Source of the DNA: Candidatus Thorarchaeota archaeon SMTZ1-83
GTDB taxonomy: Archaea; Asgardarchaeota; Thorarchaeia; Thorarchaeales; Thorarchaeaceae
Direction of reading: 5' to 3'
NCBI GenBank assembly: GCA_001563325.1
Contig: LRSK01000263.1
Coordinates: 1-27,917, forward strand
Length of the DNA stretch: 27,917 bases
Shown here piece after piece: positions 14,805-22,073 of this stretch (position 1 is the stretch's first letter; the number at the start of each line of letters is the position of its first letter). The notes below the pieces were generated by a model. That model saw nothing but the letters and a program-made list of their open reading frames with translations. It was not told where the DNA came from and made no database searches. The translations under genes were made by a program, and so were the position numbers.

Positions 14805-14827
14805 TCCTCCTCCATAGGAGTTTACTG

Positions 14828-14855
14828 AAAATAAAAATCCTGAGAGATTTGTCAA
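14828..14855 (-). promoter_or_regulatory. Promoter of mglBA
   Basis: On the minus strand TTGACA (14850-14855), a 16-base spacer and TATTTT (14828-14833). The predicted start near 14821 gives a ~16-base leader containing the ribosome site. Confidence 0.65.
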
Positions 14856-15019
14856 GTTCTCCCTGGATTTAGGCTGTGGAGTCCGCCCAACACCCGAACA
14901 CCTTAGGATTGCGAGATCACTGACTTCATCTCCTCATATTCACGCATTTGTCCGTCAGAAGGAGTCGGCCCACATTCTGAAAGAAGACGGTAGCTCGTGC
15001 TTTCCATGACTGCCGGCGC

Positions 15020-15048
15020 TTGACTACACCGACGTTATTTGGTTTAAT
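15020..15048 (+). promoter_or_regulatory. Promoter of thiC-hutH
   Basis: TTGACT (15020-15025), a 17-base spacer and TTTAAT (15043-15048). The predicted start near 15055 leaves about 11 bases of leader, which holds only a GGGGGG tract as ribosome site. There is no room for a TPP riboswitch downstream of this promoter. Confidence 0.6.
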
Positions 15049-15065
15049 GTGGTTGGGGGGAATGT

Positions 15066-16319
15066 ATGAACAGGAGTGTTCTCAATAGGATAGCGAAGGA
15101 GGAAGGAGTCACCCTCGACTTCCTTTCAGACGGACTTTCTACCGGCACAATAGTGGTTCCCAAGAACAAGAAGAGAAGAGTCAAGCGTCCTGTCGGCATC
15201 GGCAATAGACTGAGAACAAAGGTGAACGCCAACATAGGTACGTCCCCTGACTCAGCAGATCTTAAAACAGAACTGCAGAAAATGAAAGCCGCAGAGAAGG
15301 CCGGAGCTGACACGTTAATGGACCTTTCCACGGGGGGTGACCTGGATGAGATACGCAAGGCGATCTTGGACCAGGCACAGGTCCCAGTCGGTACCGTCCC
15401 CATTTACCAGGCGTGTGTGGAAAATGTCTCCAAGAAGCGCTCAGTAGTGGATATGCAGGTTGACCAGATCTTCCGAGTGATCGAGAAACACCTTAGCGAT
15501 GGGGTCGATTTCGTCACTGTGCACTGTGGCATCACTCAACAGTCTGTTGAGAGGCTTAAGAAACAGAGGAGGATTACGGAAGTCGTCAGTCGTGGAGGAA
15601 GATTCTTGATAGAGTGGATGCTCTACAATAAGAAAGAGAATCCGCTGTATGAGTACTATGACCGACTCTTGGCAATCGCGAAAGAATATGAGGCAACTCT
15701 CTCTCTTGGAGATGGTCTTCGTCCGGGATCTCTTGCCGATGCAAGTGACCGTCCGCAAATCCAGGAATTAATCATTATTGGTGAACTCGTTGACAGAGCG
15801 AGAGAGGCTGGCGTTCAGGTAATCGTAGAGGGGCCAGGACACGTACCAATGAATCAAATCGAGTCGAATGTATCAATGGAGAAGACCCTGTGTAAAGGCG
15901 CTCCTTTTTACGTACTCGGTCCCCTTGTGACTGATGTCTCTCCTGGGTACGACCATATTTCAGCAGCCATCGGCGGAGCAATAGCAGCTGCGTGCGGAGC
16001 CGATTTTCTCTGCTACGTCACGCCAACAGAGCACCTCTCTCTCCCGGGGACAGAAGAGGTGAGAGAGGGTGTCATTGCCCTCAGAATAGCAGCCCATGCT
16101 GCGGACATAGCCAAAGGTGTGTATAAAGCGGAGGACTGGGATAGAAGACTGTCGAAGATGAGAAAGAACCTCGACTGGGAGGGTATGATAAGGCTGTCAA
16201 TCGACCCTGAGAGAGCAAGGCGGATTAGAGAGAAGAATCCATCTCACTCCAAGAAGGCATGCAGTATGTGCGGCGAGTATTGCGTTATCAAGAATCTTGA
16301 AGACCTTTTCCGCACTTAA
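15066..16319 (+). CDS. thiC: ThiC-family radical SAM enzyme (HMP-phosphate synthase or its paralogue)
   Basis: ThiC converts aminoimidazole ribotide to the thiamine pyrimidine by a radical SAM rearrangement. The 417-residue protein is the short form without the N-terminal extension of enteric ThiC. It ends with the atypical cluster motif CSMCGEYC (Cys399, Cys402, Cys406), spaced CX2CX3C as I recall in several anaerobe ThiCs rather than the classic CX2CX4C. Other conserved stretches are TVHCGIT, SLGDGLRPGS, VEGPGHVP and PLVTDVSPGYDHI. The paralogue BzaF/HbiS, which makes 5-hydroxybenzimidazole for cobamides, has the same architecture and cannot be excluded. hutH starts three bases after the stop. 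The start codon is ATG 15066 after GGGGGG. Confidence 0.9.
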   Translation: MNRSVLNRIAKEEGVTLDFLSDGLSTGTIVVPKNKKRRVKRPVGIGNRLRTKVNANIGTSPDSADLKTELQKMKAAEKAGADTLMDLSTGGDLDEIRKAILDQAQVPVGTVPIYQACVENVSKKRSVVDMQVDQIFRVIEKHLSDGVDFVTVHCGITQQSVERLKKQRRITEVVSRGGRFLIEWMLYNKKENPLYEYYDRLLAIAKEYEATLSLGDGLRPGSLADASDRPQIQELIIIGELVDRAREAGVQVIVEGPGHVPMNQIESNVSMEKTLCKGAPFYVLGPLVTDVSPGYDHISAAIGGAIAAACGADFLCYVTPTEHLSLPGTEEVREGVIALRIAAHAADIAKGVYKAEDWDRRLSKMRKNLDWEGMIRLSIDPERARRIREKNPSHSKKACSMCGEYCVIKNLEDLFRT

Positions 16320-16322
16320 TCC

Positions 16323-17828
16323 ATGCACGTTGTATCTCTGGACGGAAATAGCTTAAACCTCGAGGCAATCAGAAAGGTAGCCAGACAGGGGGTGCAGGTG
16401 GTGATCAGCCAGTCTCAAGCGGCGAGAATCAGAGAAGCAAGGCGAATCGTGGAAAAGAGACTCCAAGGAGAAGAAGTCGTATATGGTATCACCACAGGGG
16501 TCGGCAAGCTTGCCGACACAAGGATTTCAGCGAGTGAGGCCTCCCAGCTGCAGCATAACATTGTGCTGAGCCATGCAACCGGAATGGGGGCTCCACTACC
16601 CACGGACGTTACCCGGGCCATCGTCCTCCTCAGAGCGAACACTTTCGCGAAAGGATATTCCGGAGTGACATTGGAGCTCACTCAATTCTTGGTGGAACTT
16701 CTCAACCGTGGAGTACATCCCATCGTCTATGAGCTCGGATCTGTAGGAGCATCAGGAGACCTAGCTCCTCTTGCCCACGTCGGACTCACAATGATTGGCG
16801 AGGGTGATGTGGAGTACAAAGGCCAGGTGAGACAGGCGGCAGAGGTCTTAAGGGAGGTTAAACTGAAGCCCATTGCGCTAGCTCCCAAAGAGGGACTCAG
16901 TTTGGTAAACGGCACTCAGGCAACCCTGGGAATCCTGGCGCTGATAGTGATCGATGCGCATCGTTTAGCTCACCTCGCGGACATCGCTGCGGCGATGAGT
17001 CTGGATGCGCTTCTTGGATCTCCGGTCGGATTTGATGATCGAATCCATTCCTTGAGACCTCACGCCGGTCAACGGGAAGTTGCCAAGAGGTTGACCCGGC
17101 TACTCGAAGGCAGTCAAATCAGAGAATCGCATCGAGAATGTCAAAAAGTGCAGGATGCGTACAGTCTTAGATGCATTCCCCAGGTGCATGGAGCGTGCCG
17201 TGACCTCATCGGCTATGCGAGATCGGTTATAGAAATAGAAATCAACTCCGCAACCGACAATCCGTTGGTGTTCCTCGAGGATGACGAAATCCTTTCTGGA
17301 GGGAATTTTCATGGAGAACCCTTGGCCTTCGCAGGAGATGCACTATCGATGGCGCTGTCTGAGTTCGGAGGAATATCAGAACGAAGAGTGGCCAGACTCC
17401 TCGATGCATCCTCAAGTCAACTTCCTCCATTTCTCACGAAAAGGAGTGGACTTCACTCTGGCTTCATGATCGCCCATCTCACCAGCGTTTCTGCGGTGGC
17501 AGAGAATAAGATACTGTCGCATCCCGCTTCTGTCGATTCATTGCCCACTTCTGGAGGGCAGGAAGACCATGTGTCTATGAGTTGCACCTCAGCTCTGAAG
17601 GCGTGGAAAATCAAAGAAAACCTGGAGACCATACTCTCAATAGAATTTCTGTGTGCCGCGCAGGCTCTTGACTTGCTGAGACCTCTCAAGTCAAGCATGC
17701 GTCTGGAAAGAGTGCATTCAACCATAAGAGAGACAATACCAGTACTCGAAGGTGATAGACCTCTCTACAAGGACATACATGCGATGAAGAAGCTCCTCAA
17801 GGAGGATGATTCTCTTCAAGTCAGTTGA
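16323..17828 (+). CDS. hutH: Histidine ammonia-lyase
   Basis: The 501-residue aromatic amino acid lyase removes ammonia from histidine to give urocanate. The MIO prosthetic group forms from Ala143-Ser144-Gly145 in GSVGASGDLAPLAH. The catalytic tyrosine loop is VYGITTGVGKL (Tyr54), and SATDNPLVF and GGNFHGEP are the usual active-site segments. It starts three bases after thiC and is surely co-transcribed, with no hutU, hutI or hutG nearby. Alternative family members (phenylalanine or tyrosine lyase or aminomutase) share the fold; the histidine assignment rests on overall similarity. Ammonia or glutamate from histidine breakdown would connect to the glutamate dehydrogenase module only at the metabolic level. 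Confidence 0.93.
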   Translation: MHVVSLDGNSLNLEAIRKVARQGVQVVISQSQAARIREARRIVEKRLQGEEVVYGITTGVGKLADTRISASEASQLQHNIVLSHATGMGAPLPTDVTRAIVLLRANTFAKGYSGVTLELTQFLVELLNRGVHPIVYELGSVGASGDLAPLAHVGLTMIGEGDVEYKGQVRQAAEVLREVKLKPIALAPKEGLSLVNGTQATLGILALIVIDAHRLAHLADIAAAMSLDALLGSPVGFDDRIHSLRPHAGQREVAKRLTRLLEGSQIRESHRECQKVQDAYSLRCIPQVHGACRDLIGYARSVIEIEINSATDNPLVFLEDDEILSGGNFHGEPLAFAGDALSMALSEFGGISERRVARLLDASSSQLPPFLTKRSGLHSGFMIAHLTSVSAVAENKILSHPASVDSLPTSGGQEDHVSMSCTSALKAWKIKENLETILSIEFLCAAQALDLLRPLKSSMRLERVHSTIRETIPVLEGDRPLYKDIHAMKKLLKEDDSLQVS

Positions 17829-17898
17829 GTGTGCAGCCATGGGTTCGGCCAGGCTGAATCGCTCTCCAACTGACAGACTGAGATAGACGCAGTAGGAT

Positions 17899-18438
17899 CT
17901 AAACAGGGGGAACCGCGGAGAAGTCCAGTTCCGGTTCTCCGACGTTGCTGACGTAATTGGCAAAGGTAATGAGTGCCATAATCCCCACTATTTCGACTAT
18001 TTCAACATCTCCGAATCCCTTCTGTCTGAGCGCTGCAACATCTTCGTCCTTCACCTTACCCTTTGCTTCGTGTACTTTCTTCACAAACTGAAGCATCGCT
18101 CCGGATTTGTCATCAACGCCTATCAATCGACGGGCGTTCAAGCACTCTTCATCCGTGAGGAGCCCGGCATCCTTCGCCATCTGGGTGTGAGCCGACGCAC
18201 AGTACTCACACCCGTTCAACTCGGATGTAGCTAGGATTATGAGCTTCATGTTCTTGCCACCCAGTTTGCCGGCACCAAGACTCGCGTTAAAGCCGAGGAA
18301 GCCGTCGAGTGCAACATCTGAATTCCCCATGCACTTAAACATGTTGGGCACCACACCCAGACTTTCTTCAACTTTGCGGAACAGCCTTTTTGTCCAGGCA
18401 TCAGCGTCCTCCGGGTCGAGCTGTCTAATTCTTGGCAT
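17899..18438 (-). CDS. AhpD-like / carboxymuconolactone decarboxylase-family protein
   Basis: A 179-residue protein with the peroxidase-type motif SELNGCEYCASAH: Cys77 and Cys80 with His84 and a preceding Glu73. This is the proton-relay arrangement of AhpD alkylhydroperoxidases. An antioxidant thiol peroxidase role is therefore plausible. ATG 18438 is selected over the in-frame ATG at 18450 because a GGAGG site lies between them. It is a monocistronic minus-strand gene with its own promoter, convergent with hutH. Confidence 0.88.
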   Translation of the reverse strand: MPRIRQLDPEDADAWTKRLFRKVEESLGVVPNMFKCMGNSDVALDGFLGFNASLGAGKLGGKNMKLIILATSELNGCEYCASAHTQMAKDAGLLTDEECLNARRLIGVDDKSGAMLQFVKKVHEAKGKVKDEDVAALRQKGFGDVEIVEIVGIMALITFANYVSNVGEPELDFSAVPPV

Positions 18439-18483
18439 GGCTACCTCCATTTTCTATCTATCTTTGCAGTTCACCGATGCAAG

Positions 18484-18511
18484 GTTATCACATTTCTGCA
18501 TTCTCTGTCAA
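18484..18511 (-). promoter_or_regulatory. Promoter of the AhpD-like gene
   Basis: On the minus strand TTGACA (18506-18511), a 16-base spacer and GATAAC (18484-18489). The predicted start near 18477 gives a ~39-base leader with the GGAGG ribosome site. Confidence 0.5.
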
Positions 18512-18528
18512 CTGATACAGATCGACTG

Positions 18529-18582
18529 TGTCAAGACCCATTAGAAATGTCCCCTTCTTAACTTAATAGAAATGTCCCCTTT
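18529..18582. repeat. Partial repeat arm and tandem AGAAATGTCCCC repeats
   Basis: TGTCAAGACC (18529-18538) equals the inner part of the inverted arm of the 26639 element. It is followed by two identical 15-base copies of TAGAAATGTCCCCTT at 18542-18556 and 18567-18581. This looks like a decayed intergenic repeat of the same general class as copies A and B. Confidence 0.6.
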
Positions 18583-18835
18583 TTCTATCCGCCAATCTCA
18601 TGATAGACGTCTGCTTTCTTTCTACGCCCTTGAGGAGTGCAGGCACGACCACTCGGGTCCGAAAATGGAACGCCCTCCCACCTTTCTCTGGGTCGACCTA
18701 TTCAATTGATCGCACGAAGAACGCGTTTACAGAAGGCTCTTACTCTTGCGAACAAGACTTGGGATTCGTCACGCATCTTTCGGCTGTAGAGAAAACCCTT
18801 CAGGAAGCTCATTCCTCCCGTAGTGCCCGCAGCTC
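18583..18835. other. Intergenic region with nothing recognised
   Basis: The ~250 bases between the tandem repeats and the mtaB promoter contain short open frames on both strands with no family resemblance and no ribosome sites. Confidence 0.4.
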
Positions 18836-18864
18836 TTGACATCTCGAATTCGGAGCCATATATT
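18836..18864 (+). promoter_or_regulatory. Promoter of mtaB, leaderless geometry
   Basis: TTGACA (18836-18841), a 17-base spacer and TATATT (18859-18864), close to the ideal promoter. Transcription should start at 18871-18872, exactly at the ATG of mtaB. Confidence 0.75.
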
Positions 18865-18871
18865 GGGACGG

Positions 18872-20113
18872 ATGGAGACTGTAGCATTGCTGACCGTAGG
18901 ATGCAAGCTCAATCAGTACGAGACCCAGCTTCTCAGTGAGAATCTCCAATCAAAAGGCTATCAAATCCGCCCCTGGGGCGAAGGCGCAGATATTGTCGTG
19001 GTGAATACTTGTTCTGTCACTTCCAGAGCGGAAGCGACCGCCAGGAATTTCATACAGCGAAGCACTAGATTCGTTGAGAAACCGTATCTGGTCGTTACAG
19101 GATGCTATGCGCGGAGAAGAAGGGATGAGCTTACGCAGATCGATGGCGTGAACTTCGTAGGTGACAGTGACGAAGTGCTGAATGCCCTCACAGATGGATC
19201 CAGCAGAGTGGACAGCATCTCTTCCTTCGACGGCCACACGAGAGCTTTTGTGAAGATTCAGGATGGATGTGACAATTTCTGTGCCTTTTGCATACTCCCT
19301 TACTTACGAGGAAGCCCACGGAGCAGACCCAGTTACAAGATTTTGACGGAGATTTCGACCCTATGCGGAAGAGGCTATGCAGAGGTCGTGCTCACGGGAA
19401 TCAACATAGGAAATTACCGAGACAAGGGTTTAGACCTCATCGCACTTTTGAGGCAACTTGAAGAAGTAGACCTCCTTAAGAGAGTGCGTGTGAGTTCAAT
19501 AGAGCCGACCTACGTAGACCAGAGATTCTTCGAATATCTTTCGCACTCACGAAAATTCTGCGCTCACCTTCACATACCTCTGCAAAGTGGCGATAGGGCA
19601 ACCCTGAAAAGGATGGGGAGGAGATATTCACCGGAAACCTATGCATCCCTGCTCACACGCTTAAGAGAGATCTCGCCAGAGATTGCCGTAGGTGCCGACG
19701 TGATCGTGGGATTTCCTGGAGAGAACGAGGAACGATTCGAAAATACGGCTTCACTCATCCGTGAACTCCCTATCTCCTACCTCCATGTCTTCAGATATTC
19801 ACCCAGGGAAGGGACAGCGGCCAGCAGATTTCGCGACACGGTCCCAGAAGATCTCAAGAAAAGGAGATGTGCACGACTCATATCACTGGGCGCACAGAAG
19901 TGGTTCGACTACCGCAAGAGCTTCATAGGACATGAGGTCGAAGTGCTCATCGAACACAGAAGGGAAGTGAGATCGAATAAGCTCATGGGATTATCGGCCA
20001 ACTACATCAGGGTACTTCTTGATGGAGAAGACGATCTGATGGGGAAATTCGTAACGCTCAAATTGAAGAAAGTCGTGGGTAGGTACTGTCACGGCGAGAT
20101 TGTCGACAGATGA
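18872..20113 (+). CDS. mtaB: MtaB-type tRNA methylthiotransferase (t6A37 to ms2t6A37)
   Basis: The 413-residue radical SAM methylthiotransferase adds a methylthio group to N6-threonylcarbamoyladenosine 37 of tRNAs. It has the N-terminal UPF0004 domain with three cluster cysteines (Cys11 in VGCKLN, Cys47 in NTCSV, Cys78 in TGCYARR), the radical SAM motif CDNFCAFC (Cys133, 137, 140) and a C-terminal TRAM-like region. The sequence VGCKLNQYET and its size favour MtaB over MiaB or RimO. The ATG at 18872 begins right at the fold and matches the predicted transcript start. Its stop overlaps the ATG of the next gene (ATGA, 20110-20113). Confidence 0.94.
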   Translation: METVALLTVGCKLNQYETQLLSENLQSKGYQIRPWGEGADIVVVNTCSVTSRAEATARNFIQRSTRFVEKPYLVVTGCYARRRRDELTQIDGVNFVGDSDEVLNALTDGSSRVDSISSFDGHTRAFVKIQDGCDNFCAFCILPYLRGSPRSRPSYKILTEISTLCGRGYAEVVLTGINIGNYRDKGLDLIALLRQLEEVDLLKRVRVSSIEPTYVDQRFFEYLSHSRKFCAHLHIPLQSGDRATLKRMGRRYSPETYASLLTRLREISPEIAVGADVIVGFPGENEERFENTASLIRELPISYLHVFRYSPREGTAASRFRDTVPEDLKKRRCARLISLGAQKWFDYRKSFIGHEVEVLIEHRREVRSNKLMGLSANYIRVLLDGEDDLMGKFVTLKLKKVVGRYCHGEIVDR

Positions 20114-20703
20114 GCGACCACTACTCAATTCTGGGTATCTCAAGGACGGCAACCAAAGCCGAGATAAAGAGTGCATTCGTAAATCTGGCCAAAAAGAATC
20201 ATCCTGACGTGCTACCGAGGATGGAGAACTGGAAGATGATAAACGAAACCTTCGCATCTATCATCGTTGCCTATAAAACTCTTCGAGATCGCGACAAAAG
20301 AAGAGAATACGATGAAAAACTGGCAGCCGGGCTACTCGAGAAAGATGACGTGAGAAAGAATCATGCAAGAGCTACCTTCAGACTTGGAATAGACTCTTAC
20401 AAAGGCAAGTACTATAGGAGAAGTCATCGCTACTTTAAGGCATGCTGCCAATTGGACCCGGAGAATCCACATTATTGGAGTTACCTGGGTCTCGCCGCAA
20501 TAAACTCGGGTCGTTCACTGGAAGAAGCAGAGATGTACGGAAAGAAGGCGGTAGAACTTCATCCTTCGAGTCCTCAATATCATATTACGCTCGGAGTGAT
20601 TTATAAGAAAGCTGGAAAGAAGTCTGAGGCGAAAAAGCAGTTTAAAGCCGCTTTGAAGATCGACCCCGATAACCTACAGGCCAGAGGACTTCTGAAGGAG
20701 TGA
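20110..20703 (+). CDS. J-domain protein with C-terminal TPR repeats
   Basis: The 197-residue protein has a DnaJ-like J-domain in residues 4-72, with the HPD tripeptide at 31-33 that stimulates DnaK. Tetratricopeptide repeats follow from about residue 88 to the end (for example YWSYLGLAAINSGR and YHITLGVIYKKAGK). No Gly/Phe or zinc domain is present, so it is a specialised co-chaperone rather than DnaJ itself. It overlaps mtaB by four bases and is translationally coupled to it. The client is unknown; the following roadblock gene may be in the same operon. Confidence 0.92.
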   Translation: MSDHYSILGISRTATKAEIKSAFVNLAKKNHPDVLPRMENWKMINETFASIIVAYKTLRDRDKRREYDEKLAAGLLEKDDVRKNHARATFRLGIDSYKGKYYRRSHRYFKACCQLDPENPHYWSYLGLAAINSGRSLEEAEMYGKKAVELHPSSPQYHITLGVIYKKAGKKSEAKKQFKAALKIDPDNLQARGLLKE

Positions 20704-20740
20704 TAAGGTGAAGAGGCATCGATGAAAAAAGGAGGTGAGC

Positions 20741-21112
20741 ATGCGTGATACCATAATCGACTTCAGTCAAAGACTAAGGACTGGTGTGGAGAAAGTCCCG
20801 GGAGCGGTCGCAGGAAGTCTGGTAGGACTCGATGGTTTGGAAATCGCGAGTTACGCTTTGCGCGAGATCGACACAGCGGTGATAGATGCAGAGCTTGCCA
20901 CGACCATATCCGCGGCACTCAGATCGTCGAATGGAATGGGGATGGGAAAGGTCCGGGAACTCATTCTTACAACCGATGGGGTAACAGCGGTCGCACGGAC
21001 TGTCGGCTCCGATTTCTTCGTCTCCTTTCTCCTCAAGGGAGATTACTCCCTCGGTCTCGCGAGAATTGAGGTTATGAGAATGGCGAAGGAATTTGAGGAT
21101 TCGTTTGTTTAG
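20741..21112 (+). CDS. Second roadblock/LC7-domain protein
   Basis: A 123-residue single roadblock/LC7 domain: GAVAGSLVGLDGLEIASY (residues 22-39), a central helix, ELILTTDGVTAVARTV and FFVSFLLKGDYSLGLARIEV. Such proteins bind or regulate small Ras-like GTPases. The start is ATG 20741, set by an unusually complete ribosome site AAGGAGGTGA (20729-20738). No GTPase gene is adjacent; the MglA homologue is at 13728. Its 3' end overlaps the convergent radical SAM gene by 41 bases. Confidence 0.9.
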   Translation: MRDTIIDFSQRLRTGVEKVPGAVAGSLVGLDGLEIASYALREIDTAVIDAELATTISAALRSSNGMGMGKVRELILTTDGVTAVARTVGSDFFVSFLLKGDYSLGLARIEVMRMAKEFEDSFV

Positions 21113-22073
21113 ACTGTTTTGTCGCTGCACAGATTCGGTACTCTTCACTTCTGTATCCATGCTCTAGAGTCCTTACCGACTTGAGATACCTTCTCACGTA
21201 TTGGCCACAGTTACTTCCAATTAGATTCTCTTCGACTTCCCCGATGCTCAGAAGGACATCATAGTCAAGATTTCGCAGCTTCCCTACTATCTCGTAATTC
21301 TTCTGGCTTCCGTACGGATCGATGTAGGAGGTGAGGCCGTGCGCAATCGCAGTATACGTGGGATTTATGGGTGTGATCTTGATGAGGAATTTGCGGGGAG
21401 AGAAGAGCTGGCGGATAATCGCCGTATCCAAGGGCATCCCCGTCCCGAGGGCGAAATTTAAGGTTACTTTCCGATTGCCATCCTGAACAAAGCGTTCTCC
21501 ATATTCAGCGATTTGCTCGAGACTCCACTTTCTTATCGGAATCAGCCTATCTCTCAGATTTTCGTCTGTCGTGTGGATCGAAAATTGAAGCTGAAATCTG
21601 CCTCCGGAATAGACGAGTTCCTTAATCTGCAGAAGCGTTCGGAAGAAATGATGCCCTCCGTAAGGAGCGACGGTTGATATGCACGGCATCAGGCCAGCGG
21701 CGCTGTACCGTTTCGGAAGGATTTTTAGAACCTCAAGTACATTGTCATTGAGAGCGGGTTCTCCCATCCGCGCAAACTGGATTTTGAATTTCACCACCGG
21801 GACAAAGCGTTGCGGAAATCGCCGTGAAATCATGTAGTCTATCTGCGCCAGAATCTCGTCCGTCGAGAGATTGCCTCGGTAATCTCCTCCTGCATCACAC
21901 ATCAGGCACCTTACAGGACAGCCAGACATGGTTGAGACTATGAGAACCCACTTTTCTTCCCTCGGAATGGGTGGCTGCAGGGATTCCACAAACTCTATGA
22001 CCGTTCCATTCGCAATCTCGGCGAGATAGACCGTTGCCAGGTTCTCCTTTCCAAAGGTCCGTACGACTCTCAT
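21072..22073 (-). CDS. RlmN-like radical SAM protein of unknown function
   Basis: The 333-residue protein has the radical SAM motif CPVRCLMC (Cys52, 56, 59) within VSTMSGCPVRCLMCDAGG. RlmN-like features follow: ARMGEPALND, SIHTTDENLRDRLIPI and a C-terminal SNCGQYVRR with Cys289. The last two recall RlmN/Cfr, where a C-terminal Cys (E. coli Cys355) carries the methyl group. The resolving Cys of RlmN (E. coli Cys118, seven residues before the first cluster Cys) is Ile45 here, and the N-terminal RNA-binding extension is missing, so ordinary 23S rRNA methylation is doubtful. It overlaps the flavoprotein gene as ATGA (22070-22073), suggesting joint function. Confidence 0.85.
   Translation of the reverse strand: MRVVRTFGKENLATVYLAEIANGTVIEFVESLQPPIPREEKWVLIVSTMSGCPVRCLMCDAGGDYRGNLSTDEILAQIDYMISRRFPQRFVPVVKFKIQFARMGEPALNDNVLEVLKILPKRYSAAGLMPCISTVAPYGGHHFFRTLLQIKELVYSGGRFQLQFSIHTTDENLRDRLIPIRKWSLEQIAEYGERFVQDGNRKVTLNFALGTGMPLDTAIIRQLFSPRKFLIKITPINPTYTAIAHGLTSYIDPYGSQKNYEIVGKLRNLDYDVLLSIGEVEENLIGSNCGQYVRRYLKSVRTLEHGYRSEEYRICAATKQSKQTNPQIPSPFS

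Noticed and set aside
14856..15065. TPP riboswitch upstream of thiC
   Set aside because: The conserved CUGAGA and downstream pyrophosphate-sensor elements are absent, and the promoter lies too close to the start codon.
18600..18887. Opposed 60-79-codon frames upstream of mtaB
   Set aside because: They overlap the near-ideal mtaB promoter, have no ribosome sites and no family resemblance.
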